Counted from the stretch's first letter, positions 15,931 through 27,153 are shown. The stretch is DNA of 64,000 nt from Acidovorax kalamii (GCF_002245625.1 NZ_NOIG01000004.1:434001-498000); one strand, 5' to 3'. Numbers and translations are program-made. Notes: generated by a model not told the origin, from the sequence alone.

Positions 15931-16855
15931 GGTGTGCCTCCACCGCAGGTTTGCGCCGTTGCCACAGGGTGGCCAGGCCATTGGGCAGGTACATCACGCA
16001 CAAAATCAGCAGCAGGCCCAGCACCATCATGTAGCCGTAGGGCAGCTGCAGGCGCAGCGTTTCGGCCAGCAGGCTGAACACGATGGCCGCCAGGATGGGG
16101 CCGCCCAGGCTGGTCGCGCCGCCGATCAGCGCGATCAGCACAGTCTGGAAGCCGATGAAGGGGCTGAAAACCGCTGCGGGCTCGATGTACGTCCAGCGCA
16201 CGGCCATGGCCGCGCCCACGGCGCCCGCAAAGGCGGCGGTGATGCCAAAGCCCGCGATCTTGGCCAGGCGCGTGTCCACGCCCAGCGTCTGGGCGCGCTG
16301 CTCGTCGGCGCCGATCCCTGCCAGTGCGAGGCCAAACCGGCTGCGCTGGATGGCAATGGCGGTGGCGATGGCACCTGCCGCAATCACCAGCACCGTCAGG
16401 TACACCGTCTCGTTGCTGGGCACCACCGTGAGCACGCGGCCCACGGTGCCGGACACCTGCTTTTCCACAAAAGTCACCGCGTGGCGGATCAGCTCGGTCA
16501 TGCCGAAAGTGAGCACCGCAAAGTAGGTGCCGCGCAGGTGCAGCACGGCCGCACCCATCACCACGGCCACCACGGTGGCGATCAGAGCGCCGGCCAGGAT
16601 GACCAGGGGCCAGGGCAACACTGCCAGCAGGGTGGCGCTGGTGTAGGCGCCGATACCAAAGAAGGCCGAGGTAGCCAGCGAGAGGTAGCGCGTGGCACCG
16701 CAGAACAACGACCAGCTGGTGGCCAGCGCGATGTACATCAGGCAGCTGAGCAGCACCGAGGCCACGAACTCGGACACCAGCCAGGGCAGGGTGGCGACCA
16801 CGGCCACGCCCACTGCGAGCGCAAGCCAGGGCTTGTTGGAAGGGAGGAATTTCAT
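15923..16855 (-). CDS. livM: branched-chain amino-acid-type ABC permease LivM
   Basis: A 310-aa membrane protein with about 9-10 hydrophobic segments. It has the LivM features YLSLATSAFFGIGAYTSATL, LRGTYFAVLTFGMTELIRH and GGATSLGGPILAAIVFSLL. With LivH it forms the inner-membrane pore. The ATG overlaps the livH stop by 4 nt. Confidence 0.93.
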   Translation of the reverse strand: MKFLPSNKPWLALAVGVAVVATLPWLVSEFVASVLLSCLMYIALATSWSLFCGATRYLSLATSAFFGIGAYTSATLLAVLPWPLVILAGALIATVVAVVMGAAVLHLRGTYFAVLTFGMTELIRHAVTFVEKQVSGTVGRVLTVVPSNETVYLTVLVIAAGAIATAIAIQRSRFGLALAGIGADEQRAQTLGVDTRLAKIAGFGITAAFAGAVGAAMAVRWTYIEPAAVFSPFIGFQTVLIALIGGATSLGGPILAAIVFSLLAETLRLQLPYGYMMVLGLLLILCVMYLPNGLATLWQRRKPAVEAHHG

Positions 16856-17730
16856 TTCTTGCTAAACAAACCGTTGGGGCGCCAGATCAGCACGCCGATG
16901 AACACTGCATAGCTCAGCAGCATCTTGAGAGACGGGCTGCTGAAGTGCATGCCCAGCGCCTCGACCACGCCGAGCAGCAAGCCACCGGCCAGACTGCCCG
17001 CCAGGCTGCCGAAGCCGCCCAGCGTGATGACGATCAGCGCGGTGACGGTGTAGGGCTCGCCCATCGACGGCGAAATCTCATACGTCATCGACAGCAACGC
17101 CCCCGCCACGCCCGAGAGGCCCAGGCCAATGCCGAACATCATCGGGTGCAGCCGCCGCGTGTTGATGCCCACCAGCTGCGCGCCCGTGGGCGACTGCATC
17201 AGCGCCCGCACGGCCTTGCCCAGCAGCGTGAGCTTGAGCAGCGCGATCAGCCCCGCCGACAACGCCAGCGCAACGCCGAACAGCACCAGCTTGTTCTCGG
17301 TGAAGCGCATGCCCGCGATCTGCACCGGGTCGGCCAGGTACTCATAGCCGCGCAGATCGCCGCCCCAGATCAGCAGGGCGGTGTTCTGCACCAGGAACAT
17401 GAGGCCAAAGCCCACCATCAGGCTGCGGGCCTCGAACACGTCCACGTTGGGCGCGCGCGCCGCCAGGCGCTTGAAGCACAGCGCGTGCACCACCACCCCC
17501 AGCACAAACAATGCGATGAAGGCCAGTGGCATGAGCAGCAGTGGCGAGATGCCCGTGGCCGTGTGCGCCCACCAGGTCAGGAAGGCGCCGAGCATCAGAA
17601 ACTCGCCATGCGAGATGTTCATGATGCGCATCAGCCCGTACTGCAGATTCAGGCCCATGGCCACCAGCGCGTAGATGCCGCCGGTAATGAGGCCACTGGC
17701 GACCAGTTCGGCCCAGGAAGTCAAAGACAC
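16852..17730 (-). CDS. livH: branched-chain amino-acid-type ABC permease LivH
   Basis: A 292-aa membrane protein with about 8 hydrophobic segments and the LivH hallmarks GLITGGIYALVAMGLNLQYG, MNISHGEFLMLGAF and LGGFGSLAGSLAGGLLLGVV. It starts 4 nt after the end of the binding-protein gene in the transcript, so it is translated in the same operon. Confidence 0.93.
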   Translation of the reverse strand: MSLTSWAELVASGLITGGIYALVAMGLNLQYGLMRIMNISHGEFLMLGAFLTWWAHTATGISPLLLMPLAFIALFVLGVVVHALCFKRLAARAPNVDVFEARSLMVGFGLMFLVQNTALLIWGGDLRGYEYLADPVQIAGMRFTENKLVLFGVALALSAGLIALLKLTLLGKAVRALMQSPTGAQLVGINTRRLHPMMFGIGLGLSGVAGALLSMTYEISPSMGEPYTVTALIVITLGGFGSLAGSLAGGLLLGVVEALGMHFSSPSLKMLLSYAVFIGVLIWRPNGLFSKK

Positions 17731-17734
17731 AGTG

Positions 17735-18943
17735 TTACTTCCACGCAGGTTTGTTAGTGTTCAACTGTGCGGTGGCGCGGTCCTTGGGCCACACGACTTC
17801 AAAGTCGCTGCCCTGCCACTGGCTCACGGTGCCGGGGATGGAGGCGTTCTCGCTGCCCGTAAAGCGGATGCCGCCCAGGATGGTCTGGAACTCATTCTTG
17901 GCGATGTGCTCGCGCAGCGCCTTGCGGTCCAGGCCCGCCTTTTCCACCGCCTGCTGCAGGATCTGCAGGCCCGCCCAGGCATGGCCGCTGGCCCAGCGGT
18001 CGGGCTCCTTGTTGAACTTCTTCACGTGGGCGTCGAAGTACGCCTTGGCCTCGGGGCTTGTCTTCACGCTCCAAGATCCCATGCCAATCACGCCCTCGGT
18101 GTTGGCGGCCATCACGTTCTTGTAGAGCTGGAAGGCCGTGCCCACCGAGGCGTAGAAGAACTTGGGGTTCAGCCCCACCTCGCGCGCCTGGCGGCTGGCC
18201 AGGATGGTGTCGGGCGGGTAGGTGATGCCGATGAACGCGTCGGGGTTCAGGTCCTTGATGCCGCGCAGCACGGGGGCCAGGTCCTTCACGCCCAGCGGGT
18301 AGCTCTTGCGCTCCACCACCTGGATGCTGGTCTTCTTGAGCGCATTGTTCAGCGCGGCGAAGTTCTCCAGGCCAAACAGGTCGTCCATGTAGACGATGGC
18401 AATGGTCTTGACGTTGTTGGCCACCAGCATGTCCACCAGCGCGCCCATCATCTTGTCAGGCTGCTGCAGCAGCGAGAAGAAGTAGGGCAGGTTCATGTCG
18501 ATCAGCTTGCGCGACAGCGCCGTGGGTGCCAGCAGCGGGTAGCCAAAGCGGTTGGCCAGCGGCGCGATGGCGAAGTTGGCACCCGAACCCCAGGGTGGCA
18601 GGATCAGGTCCACTTTGTCGCTGCCCATGAGCTTTTCGTAGGTGCGCACGCAGGTCTCGGTCTCGCTGCGGTCGTCGTAGCCGATGAGTTCGATGGGGCG
18701 CTTGGTGCCCTTCACGCTCAGGCCGCCTGCTGCGTTGACTTGCTCGGCCCACAGCAGGTAGTTGGGCTCCTGGCTCACCTGGGCACCGGCCGCCCAGGGG
18801 CCCGTGCGGGCAATGGCGTAGCCGATGCGAACGGGGGCTGCGCTGCTGCCCTGGGCCCACAGCTGGGGGGCCACTGCCAGGGTGCCGACCGTGGCGGCGG
18901 CCCCTTTGATCCACTGGCGCTTGGAGGGTTGGTGTGCTGTCAT
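17735..18943 (-). CDS. Liv-type ABC substrate-binding protein of the liv operon
   Basis: A 402-aa precursor with a signal peptide (RQWIKGAAATVGTLAVAPQL, cleaved after WAQG). The type I periplasmic-binding domain shows VRIGYAIARTGPWAAGAQVS, ILPPWGSGANFAIAPLANRF and YPPDTILASRQAREVGLNPK. The last two resemble binding proteins of aromatic or amide ligands more than classic LivJ. GAGGAG upstream of 18943 fixes the start. It heads the order binding protein-livH-livM-livG-livF, and the divergent AraC gene probably controls it. The ligand is unknown. Confidence 0.9.
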   Translation of the reverse strand: MTAHQPSKRQWIKGAAATVGTLAVAPQLWAQGSSAAPVRIGYAIARTGPWAAGAQVSQEPNYLLWAEQVNAAGGLSVKGTKRPIELIGYDDRSETETCVRTYEKLMGSDKVDLILPPWGSGANFAIAPLANRFGYPLLAPTALSRKLIDMNLPYFFSLLQQPDKMMGALVDMLVANNVKTIAIVYMDDLFGLENFAALNNALKKTSIQVVERKSYPLGVKDLAPVLRGIKDLNPDAFIGITYPPDTILASRQAREVGLNPKFFYASVGTAFQLYKNVMAANTEGVIGMGSWSVKTSPEAKAYFDAHVKKFNKEPDRWASGHAWAGLQILQQAVEKAGLDRKALREHIAKNEFQTILGGIRFTGSENASIPGTVSQWQGSDFEVVWPKDRATAQLNTNKPAWK

Positions 18944-19162
18944 TGTGTGTCTCCTCGGATGGGGCCTGCGTGGTGCACGCCGTGCCGGGAATCGTAGGGA
19001 GACCCGCCCCTGCGCGCTGCGCTCAGCGTGCACAAAACGCTTGCCTCAGCGTGCAGACGGCAGCGGGTTTACCCGGATTTCCCTCGGTGGCACGGGGTAC
19101 CTGGGCGTCCGATAATTCAGCCGCATAACCATCAGGCTTGCGCAACCCGCACTGGAGACACC

Positions 19163-20158
19163 ATGGCCCACCCCCTGACCGAGGTATCCACCGACGCCGT
19201 GCCTGCGCGCGACCGCCTGCACCTGTGGGGCGATGCCGTGTGGCGCCTCATTGGCGGGCTGGAGTCCGACGCGTTTGGTGACGATGCCTTTGCAGGCCAC
19301 ATCACCTCGGGCCAGGCGGGCTATGTGAACCTGTGCCAGCTGGACGTGAGCCGCCACCGCGTGGTGCGTACCCCCAGCCTCATCCGGGGCAGCGACCGGG
19401 CCTACATCAAGGTGGTGGCGCAGCTCGAAGGGCGGGCCTGCTTTGAACAAAACGGGCGCCAGGTGTGGCTGTCACCTGGCGAGTGGAGCGTGTACGACAC
19501 CACACGCGCCTATGCCGTGAGCAACCCTGACGCCGTGCGGCAGATGGTGCTGATGATCCCCAAGGAGCAACTGCCCGAGCGCAAGCTCAAGCTGGATGAC
19601 CTGATGGTGCAGCGGTTCTCGGGCACCACGGGCGTGTCGCGCTTGGCGTGGGACACCATGCGCGCCGCGTTTGCCGAGCTGCCCACCATGTCGGATGCCG
19701 CCGCCGATGGCGTGGCCGATGTGATCACGCACCTGGTGCAGCTGTCGCTGCTGGAGCGCAACGGCCAGCAAAGCCTGCTGTCGCAGCGCGAGGCGCTGCG
19801 CGATCGCATCAGCCAGTACATCGACCGCCACCTGGGCGACCCCGACCTCACCATCGACCGCATGGCCCAGGCGCTCAACTGCAGCAAGCGGCACCTGTAC
19901 AACGCTGTGGCCGACGACGAGGAAACCCTGGCCGCCATGATCCAGCGCCGCCGCCTGGAGGCCTGTCTGCGTGACCTGCGCCATCCGGCGCATGCGCAGC
20001 GCTCGGTCACCGACATTGCGCTGTCCTGGGGCTTCAGCAACAGCGCGCATTTCAGCCGGGCGTTCCGCGCGCATGTGGGCTGCAGCCCCAGCGAGTACCG
20101 GGCCCGGGCGTTTGCGCCGGTCGTGCTGCTGCGGGGCGAGTTGCTGCACGCCCACTGA
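19163..20158 (+). CDS. AraC-family transcriptional regulator
   Basis: A 331-aa protein with an N-terminal AraC_binding_2-type cupin region (residues ~20-180, including VVAQLEGRACFEQNGRQVWL and LSPGEWSVYDTTRAYAVS). The C-terminal double helix-turn-helix spans residues ~225-315 (LTIDRMAQALNCSKRHLYNA, ALSWGFSNSAHFSRAFRAHV, CSPSEYR). This architecture is like FeaR/NitR regulators of aromatic amine or amide use. CTGGAG before ATG 19163 sets the start. It is divergent from the liv operon (220 bp apart) and likely activates it. Confidence 0.9.
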   Translation: MAHPLTEVSTDAVPARDRLHLWGDAVWRLIGGLESDAFGDDAFAGHITSGQAGYVNLCQLDVSRHRVVRTPSLIRGSDRAYIKVVAQLEGRACFEQNGRQVWLSPGEWSVYDTTRAYAVSNPDAVRQMVLMIPKEQLPERKLKLDDLMVQRFSGTTGVSRLAWDTMRAAFAELPTMSDAAADGVADVITHLVQLSLLERNGQQSLLSQREALRDRISQYIDRHLGDPDLTIDRMAQALNCSKRHLYNAVADDEETLAAMIQRRRLEACLRDLRHPAHAQRSVTDIALSWGFSNSAHFSRAFRAHVGCSPSEYRARAFAPVVLLRGELLHAH

Positions 20159-20380
20159 CTTCCCTGCCAGCCTGTCGGTTCGCTGTGCTGGGCCGCCCGG
20201 CATGCAGTGCCGCGTCAGGCACCAGTCCAGCACCGGCTTTGCATCAATTCTTTACCTGGGCTTGACCCAGTGGGTACCTGGTGACCGCAATCGCTGCCCA
20301 CAATGGGGTTTTCCCTTGTGTAGCGATTGCCCATGCGTTGTTTCCCCCTGGCCTCAAAAAGCGCACCCACCGCCCGCGCA

Positions 20381-21790
20381 ATGCCCACCCTGCGCGCTGT
20401 GCCCTGGAGGCGTGCGGCGCTGATCTGGTGTGTGCTGGCCGTCACGGGGTGCGCAAGCCTTGCACCAACAGAAGGTACCTTGCCCGAGGTGGCCGTACCG
20501 GCGGCCTGGTCCGCAGGGGGCGGCGGCACTGCGCAAGGCGCGGCAGCCACATCGCTGGCCCAGTGGTGGCGGCGGTTTGACGATGCTGTGCTCACCACGC
20601 TGGTCGAGCAAGCCGTGCGCGCCAACACCAGCGTGCGCACTGCCCAGTCCGCGTTGCGGCAAGCGCGTGCCCAGGTGGATGTGCAGTCCGCTGGTCTACT
20701 GCCCAGCGTGGGTGCCTCGGCCTCGGCGCAGCGCAGCCGGGCCAGCAACAGCACGGGCAACACCTTCCAGGCCGGTTTTGATGCGAGCTGGGAGCCCGAT
20801 GTATTTGGCCGCCTGCGTAGCGGCGTGAGCGCCAGCGAGGCTGACGCCCGCGCGGCCGAGGCCAGCCTGGCCGACGTGCAGGTGTCGCTGGCGGCCGAGG
20901 TGGCCGTCAACTACATCGAGATGCGCGGGCTGCAGCAGCGCCTGGCCATTGCGCGCAGCAACCTGGCCAGCCAGCAGGAGACCTTGCAGATCACCCAGTG
21001 GCGCCTGCAGGCCGGGCTCACCACCTCGCTCGTCACCGAGCAGGCCCGTGCAGCGGCCGAGCAGACCGCCGCGCAGATTCCCAGCCTGGAAGCCAGCCTG
21101 GCGCAGTCGCGCTACAGCCTGGCCGTGCTGACCGGCCAGGTGCCCGGCGCGCTCGACGCTACCCTGGCCGCCAATGCCGCCGTGCCTCAGCCGACCGCAG
21201 AGCTGGCCCTGGCAATCCCGGCCGAGACCTTGCGCCAACGCCCCGATGTGCGTGCGGCCGAGCAGCGCATTGCCGCCGCCCTGGCGCGCGTGTCGCAGGC
21301 CGATGCGGCGCGCTACCCCAGCTTCTCCCTCGGTGGCTCGCTGGGCTTGCGCGCCCTCACGCTGGGCGCCTTGTCGGGTGGCAGTGCCGTGACCAGTGCC
21401 TTGCTGGGCAGCGTGTCCATCCCGCTGCTGGATGGCGGCGCGGCCCGCGCGCAGGTGCGTGTGCAGTCTGCCGCGCTGGAGCAGGCCCGCGTAGCCTACG
21501 AAGCCACCGTGCTCACGGCGCTGCAGGATGTGGAGAACGCGCTGGTGGCCCTGCGTGGCGACCGCGAAAAGTTGGAGCGCCTCACGGCCGCCGCAGACGC
21601 TGCCCGCAACGCCGCCCTGCTGGCGCAGCAGCGCTACAGCAGCGGGCTCATCGACTTTCAGGCGGTGCTGGAGACGCAGCGCACGCTGCTGTCCACGCAA
21701 GAGAGTGTGGCCACCACCACCGCTGCCGTCGCGGCAGACCATGTGCGCCTCTACAAGGCGATGGGCGGCGGCTGGGCGGTAGCCGAATGA
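20381..21790 (+). CDS. outer-membrane efflux lipoprotein (NodT/OprM type)
   Basis: A 469-aa TolC-superfamily channel. The lipoprotein signal is short (MPTLRAVPWRRAALIWCVLA, lipobox VTGC). OEP repeats are visible as WWRRFDDAVLTTLVEQAVRA, NYIEMRGLQQRLAIARSNL, LRQRPDVRAAEQRIAAALAR and ARYPSFSLGGSLGL. It is the exit duct for the adjacent MacAB pump. ATG 20381 places the lipobox at residues 21-24; an upstream ATG at 20333 would give an unusually long signal, so it is less likely. It is first in a four-gene operon. Confidence 0.92.
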   Translation: MPTLRAVPWRRAALIWCVLAVTGCASLAPTEGTLPEVAVPAAWSAGGGGTAQGAAATSLAQWWRRFDDAVLTTLVEQAVRANTSVRTAQSALRQARAQVDVQSAGLLPSVGASASAQRSRASNSTGNTFQAGFDASWEPDVFGRLRSGVSASEADARAAEASLADVQVSLAAEVAVNYIEMRGLQQRLAIARSNLASQQETLQITQWRLQAGLTTSLVTEQARAAAEQTAAQIPSLEASLAQSRYSLAVLTGQVPGALDATLAANAAVPQPTAELALAIPAETLRQRPDVRAAEQRIAAALARVSQADAARYPSFSLGGSLGLRALTLGALSGGSAVTSALLGSVSIPLLDGGAARAQVRVQSAALEQARVAYEATVLTALQDVENALVALRGDREKLERLTAAADAARNAALLAQQRYSSGLIDFQAVLETQRTLLSTQESVATTTAAVAADHVRLYKAMGGGWAVAE

Positions 21791-21859
21791 ACAGCTGACA
21801 GGCCCTTCCACACGCCCACCTCATTGCCTGCCAGCCCCCATTTTTCTGATTCACGTCCC

Positions 21860-23244
21860 ATGCCAATTACCGACACTTCCGCTTCTTCTGCACCCGCCAA
21901 AGCCGCCCCCTCCGACCTGAGCGCCTTGCTGGGGGCTGACCGGCCCCGCCGCTGGTGGCAGCGCACCACCATGTGGCTGGGGGTGGCCGCGCTCGTGGTG
22001 CTGGGCGGCGGCTTGTATGCCTGGCAGTCGCGCCAGAGTGCCAGCACTGCACCCACCTATGTCACCGAAGAGCTGCGCCGGGGCAATCTCACACTCACCG
22101 TGTCGGCCAACGGCACGCTGCAGCCCACGCGCTCGGTCACCATTGGCAGCGAGTTGTCAGGCACGGTGCGGAATGTGCTGGTGGATGTGAACGACAAGGT
22201 CAAGAAAGGGCAGCTGCTGGTAGAGCTGGATACCGCCAAGCTCGAATCGCAGGTGCTGCGCTCGCGCGCCTCGCTGGCGTCCGCGCAGGCCCGCTTGGCC
22301 CAGGCTGTGGCCACCACCAAGGAGGCCATTGCCAACCTGGGCCGGCTGGAGGACGTGGCGCGCCTTTCCGGCGGCAAAGTGCCCTCGGCCTCCGAGCTGG
22401 ACGCAGGCCGCGCGACGCTGGACCGCGCCCGCGCCGATGAAACCAGCGCCCGCGCCACGGTGGAAGACGCACGCGCTGCGCTGTCCACCGACGAGACCAA
22501 CCTGTCCAAGGCCTCCATCCGCTCGCCCATCGACGGTGTGGTGCTGACCCGCACGGTGGAGCCCGGCAACGCGGTAGCTGCATCACTGCAGGCAGTGACG
22601 CTGTTCACCGTGGCCGAAGACCTCACGCAGCTGCGGCTGGATGTGAGCGTGGACGAAGCCGATGTGGGCTCGGTCAAGGTGGGTCAGGACGCGAGCTTCA
22701 CGGTCAGCGCCTACCCCTCGCACCGCTACCCGGCCCAGGTCACGCGCGTGTCGTTTGGCTCTACCAAGACGGACAACGTGGTCACCTACATCACCTGGCT
22801 GGAGGTGAACAACAGCGACATGAGCCTGCGCCCCGGCATGACGGCGGCGGCCACCATCACTTCCACTGAACGCAAGGACGTGCTGCTGGTGCCCAACACG
22901 GCGCTGCGCTTCACGCCCGCGCAGGCCGCAGGGGCCGATGCGAAACCGGGGGCGGGGGGCTCCAAGCCTGGTGCGTCGGGCAGCGGCAGTGGTGGCGGCA
23001 TCATGTCGCAGCTCATGCCGCGCATGCCACGGTCTGGCTCGGGCCCACGCAAACCGGGGGCGGGGGGCGATCCAGGCGACGGCGCGGGCAAGACGCGTCA
23101 GGTGTGGGTGCTGCAGGACGGGGCTGCCAAGCCCATCGACGTGCAGGTCGGAATCAGCGATGGCCGTCACACCGAAGTCACTGGCGACGGCCTCACCCCC
23201 GGCATGGCCGTGATCACCGACCAGCGCGCGGCAGGGGCCAAGCC

Positions 23245-23248
<4 letters not shown>
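21860..23248 (+). CDS. macA: MacA-type periplasmic adaptor (membrane fusion protein)
   Basis: A 462-aa protein: one N-terminal membrane anchor (WLGVAALVVLGGGLYAW), a biotinyl-lipoyl-like domain (TIGSELSGTVRNVLVDVNDK), a coiled-coil hairpin (residues ~115-200) and beta-barrel (ITWLEVNNSDMSLRPGMTAA). A Gly/Pro/Ser-rich insert of about 70 residues (KPGAGGSKPGASGSGSGGG onward) splits the barrel from the membrane-proximal domain. Such inserts occur in MacA relatives. It links MacB to the outer-membrane lipoprotein encoded upstream. ATG 21860 is chosen; an in-frame TTG lies 36 nt upstream. Confidence 0.92.
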
Positions 23249-24020
<772 letters not shown>

Positions 24021-24021
<1 letters not shown>

Positions 24022-25226
24022 TGTTGCTCAACACCCTGCTGCTGGCGCTGCGCTCCATCCGGCGCAATCTCATGCGCTCGTTCCTCACCATCCTGGGCAT
24101 CGTGATCGGCGTGAGCGCGGTGATCACCATGGTCACGCTGGGCAATGGCGCCACGCTGGCCATCCAGAACCAGATCTCGGGCCTGGGCACCAACCTGCTG
24201 CAGGTGCGCCCCGGCCAACGCATGGGGCCCGGCGGCGGCACGGGCGCCCCGGCCTTCAAGGACACCGATGCCGACATGATCGCGCAGCAGATCGGCGGCA
24301 TCTTGGCCGTGGCACCCGAGGCGCGCGCCGCCGCCACCGCCGTGGTGGGCGGGCGCAACTGGACGACCAGCGTGATCGGCAGCACCAACGCCTGGCTGGA
24401 GACCGGCAACTGGACGGTGCGAAATGGCCGTGTCTTCAGCGACGCTGAACTGCGTGCCGGTGCCGCCGTGTGCCTGATTGGCGAAACCGTGCGGCGCGAG
24501 CTGTTTGGCACAGCCGATGCCGTGGGCGGCCAGCTGCGCGTGAAGGCGTTTTCGTGCGAAGTGGTGGGCGTGCTGGAGTCCAAAGGGCAGGGCGCCTTTG
24601 GCAACGACCAGGACGACACCGTGCTGGTGCCGCTGCGCACGCTGCAGCGCCGCGTGACGGGCAACACGCGGGTGAACACGCTGCTGGTGTCGATGAAGGA
24701 CGGCAGCGACCCCGAGCGGGTGAAGGCCAGCCTCACGCAACTGCTGCGCGAGCTGCGCAAGCTGTCGGATTCGGACGAAGACAACTTCAACGTGCTCGAC
24801 ACCAAGCAGCTGGCTGACACGCTCTCGGGCACCACCAAGGTGCTGACCACGCTGCTGGGCGCCGTGGCGGCCGTGAGTCTGCTGGTGGGCGGCATCGGCA
24901 TCATGAACATCATGCTGGTGAGCGTGACCGAACGCACGCGCGAGATCGGCCTGCGCCTGGCCATCGGCGCGCTGGAGCGCGAGGTGCTGCTGCAGTTCCT
25001 GATCGAGGCGGTGGTGTTGGCCGCTTTAGGCGGTCTCATCGGCATCGTGCTGGCCACGGGCGCGTCGCTCGCGCTGTCAGGGCTGATGGGTGTGCCCTAC
25101 CTCTTCAACCCCGGCGTGAACCTGCTGTCGTTTTTGTTCTCGGCCGGGATCGGTGTGGTGTTTGGCTACTTCCCGGCGCGGCGTGCGGCGCGCATGGACC
25201 CCATCGATGCGCTGCGGCATGAGTGA
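24021..25226 (+). CDS. MacB-type ABC transporter permease subunit
   Basis: A 401-aa permease with the MacB_PCD layout. The first membrane helix is at residues ~20-42 (SFLTILGIVIGVSAVITMVT), then a ~230-residue periplasmic domain, then three C-terminal helices (LLGAVAAVSLLVGGIGIMNI; VVLAALGGLIGIVLATGASL; FLFSAGIGVVFGYFPARRAA). FtsX-type signatures RTREIGLRLAIGA and MDPIDALRHE are present. Substrate is unknown; relatives export macrolides, lipopeptides or siderophores. Confidence 0.92.
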
Positions 25227-25258
25227 GCAGCGGGTGCATGCACAACGATCCGGTTTTT

Positions 25259-25315
25259 CAATAAAAAGTGCCCGTACAGCCTGCGGTGCGGGCACTTATA
25301 GCTATCAATTCGGTA
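25259..25315. terminator. family-2 repeat copy forming a bidirectional terminator
   Basis: AAGTGCCCG (25266-25274) pairs with CGGGCACTT (25289-25297) around a 14-nt loop, with A and T-rich flanks, between the convergent macB-permease and hsp20 genes. The flanks (TTCAATAAAAAG and TATAGCTATCAATT) match the ends of family-2 repeats. This copy therefore seems to have become, or to have been, the terminator. Confidence 0.72.
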
Positions 25316-25319
25316 GTGT

Positions 25320-25709
25320 TTAGTGGATGGTGAGCGTGGTGGCCTTGCTGGCGGGTTCCACCTTGGCCAGGGTCAGCGTCAACACGCCGTTTTCCAGCTT
25401 GGCGCTGCTGTTGGCTGCATCAATGTCGGCCGCCAGCTCCCAGGCGCGCTGCACCTGGCGCGGGGCGCCTTCCACGCTCTGCAGACGCACCACATTGCCT
25501 TCAATGCTGATTTGCAGCTGCTCACGGGCCAGGCCCGGCACATCCAACTGCAGCGTGGTGGCCTTGTCGTCCTGCGTCACGGTGCAGCCAGCAGAGCGGG
25601 CTGCGGTGGGCTCTGCCAGCGCGCCCATCAGAAAACGCTGCAGCGCGAGGTCGGCGGAGCGGGGGGCCTGGGCGTAGGCGGCGCGGCGGATCACAGGGGC
25701 GAAGATCAT
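25320..25709 (-). CDS. small heat-shock protein (Hsp20/alpha-crystallin)
   Basis: A 129-aa protein with an alpha-crystallin domain at residues ~45-125: TTLQLDVPGLAREQLQISIE, VRLQSVEGAPRQVQRAW and the conserved LENGVLTLTLAK strand. It lacks the usual C-terminal IXI tail motif, ending ATTLTIH. It is an ATP-independent holdase in the cytoplasm. The N-terminal ~40 residues are poorly conserved. Confidence 0.85.
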   Translation of the reverse strand: MIFAPVIRRAAYAQAPRSADLALQRFLMGALAEPTAARSAGCTVTQDDKATTLQLDVPGLAREQLQISIEGNVVRLQSVEGAPRQVQRAWELAADIDAANSSAKLENGVLTLTLAKVEPASKATTLTIH

Positions 25710-25802
25710 GGGTAACTCCTATAAACTGCGCGGCTCTCGACGTGGTCGCCGCATGCCAAGGAGTTGTGTACGCCCGCGTCGCTTTTCAAGGGAAAAAGTG
25801 GC

Positions 25803-27149
25803 ATGAATAAATTGCAAGCCGTGGGCTTGAAATCGGGCGCAGCAGCATTACGTCACACCGTTTGGGCCGCTGCGGTGGCGTTGGCGGGCGCCATGGCCCC
25901 CGTGTCCGCCAGCTGGGCGCAGGCCCCGGCGCCAGCCGCTGCTGCGGCCCAGGCCAAGCCCGTCAAGGTGGCACTCATCGAAAGCCTGTCGGGTGCGTTC
26001 TCCAACACCGGCGAAGCGGTGTACCGCAATGTGTACTGGGCCATGGAGCGCGTGAATGCGCGCGGTGGCGTGCAGCTGCCCGCCAGCAGCGGCGGCCCCC
26101 GCCCGCTGGCCTTGGAGCGCTACGACAGCAAGGGCCAGAACGAAGAGGCGCTGTCGGCCTTGCGCGCTGCCATCGACGATGGCGCACAGATCATCCTGCA
26201 GGGTAATTCCTCGGCCACGGCGGCGGTGCTGATCGAGGCCATCAACAAGCACAACGAGCGCGAGCCGAACAAGCGCGTGCTGTTCCTCAATTACTCGGCG
26301 GTGGACCCCATCCTCACCAACGAAAAATGCAGCTTCTGGCACTTCCGCTTCGACGCCCATGCCGACATGCGCATGGCCGCGCTGATGGATGTGATGCGCG
26401 AGGACAAAAGCCTCAAGAGCGTGTACCTCATTGGCCAAGACTACAGCTTTGGCCAGGCCGTGCTGCGCGAAGCCAAGAAGCAGCTGGCCGCGCAGCGCCC
26501 CGACGTGGCCGTGGTGGGCGAAGAGCTGCACCCCATCGGCCGTATCAAGGACTTCGCGCCCTACGCCGTGAAGATCAAGACCAGCGGCGCGCAGGCTGTG
26601 GTCACCGGCAACTGGGGCAATGACCTGACCTTGCTGGTGAAGGCGGCGCGCGAGGTGGGCTACGAAGGCAGCTTCTACACCTTCTACGGCAATGCACTCG
26701 GAGCGCCCGCTGCCATCGGCGACGCCGGCATCGGCAAGGTGGTGGCCGTGGCCGACTGGCTGCCCAATGTGCCGGGCGCGCAGAGCGAGGCGTTCTACCA
26801 GTCCTTCCGCACCCGCTTCCCCAAGCCGCAGGACGACTACGTGCACATGCGCATGCAGCTCATGATCGAGGCGCTGGCCCAGTCCATCGAGCGCGCGGGC
26901 AGCACCGACACCGTCGCCATCGCCCGGCAAATGGAGAGCGCCAATGTGCAGCTCTCCGGCCAGGGCGGCACCATGCGCGCGGCAGACCACCAGTTCCAGC
27001 AGGCGCTGGTGGTGGGCGTGATGGACAAGAAGGGTGCGCCGGGCGTGAAGTTCGACGTGGAAGGCTCGGGCTACGGCTTCCGCGTGGTGCGGCAGATCCC
27101 TGCTGCCAAGGCGCAGCAGCCGCACAGCTGCACCATGACGAGGTTCTAA
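25803..27149 (+). CDS. Liv-type ABC substrate-binding protein, orphan
   Basis: A 448-aa precursor with a long signal peptide (hydrophobic run WAAAVALAGAMAPVSASWAQ). The type I binding domain has VKVALIESLSGAFSNTGEAV, IILQGNSSATAAVLIEAINK and VYLIGQDYSFGQAVLREAKK. No permease or ATPase genes are adjacent. The upstream in-frame start is less likely because the signal peptide begins at 25803. The ligand is unknown. Confidence 0.87.
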   Translation: MNKLQAVGLKSGAAALRHTVWAAAVALAGAMAPVSASWAQAPAPAAAAAQAKPVKVALIESLSGAFSNTGEAVYRNVYWAMERVNARGGVQLPASSGGPRPLALERYDSKGQNEEALSALRAAIDDGAQIILQGNSSATAAVLIEAINKHNEREPNKRVLFLNYSAVDPILTNEKCSFWHFRFDAHADMRMAALMDVMREDKSLKSVYLIGQDYSFGQAVLREAKKQLAAQRPDVAVVGEELHPIGRIKDFAPYAVKIKTSGAQAVVTGNWGNDLTLLVKAAREVGYEGSFYTFYGNALGAPAAIGDAGIGKVVAVADWLPNVPGAQSEAFYQSFRTRFPKPQDDYVHMRMQLMIEALAQSIERAGSTDTVAIARQMESANVQLSGQGGTMRAADHQFQQALVVGVMDKKGAPGVKFDVEGSGYGFRVVRQIPAAKAQQPHSCTMTRF

Positions 27150-27153
27150 ACCC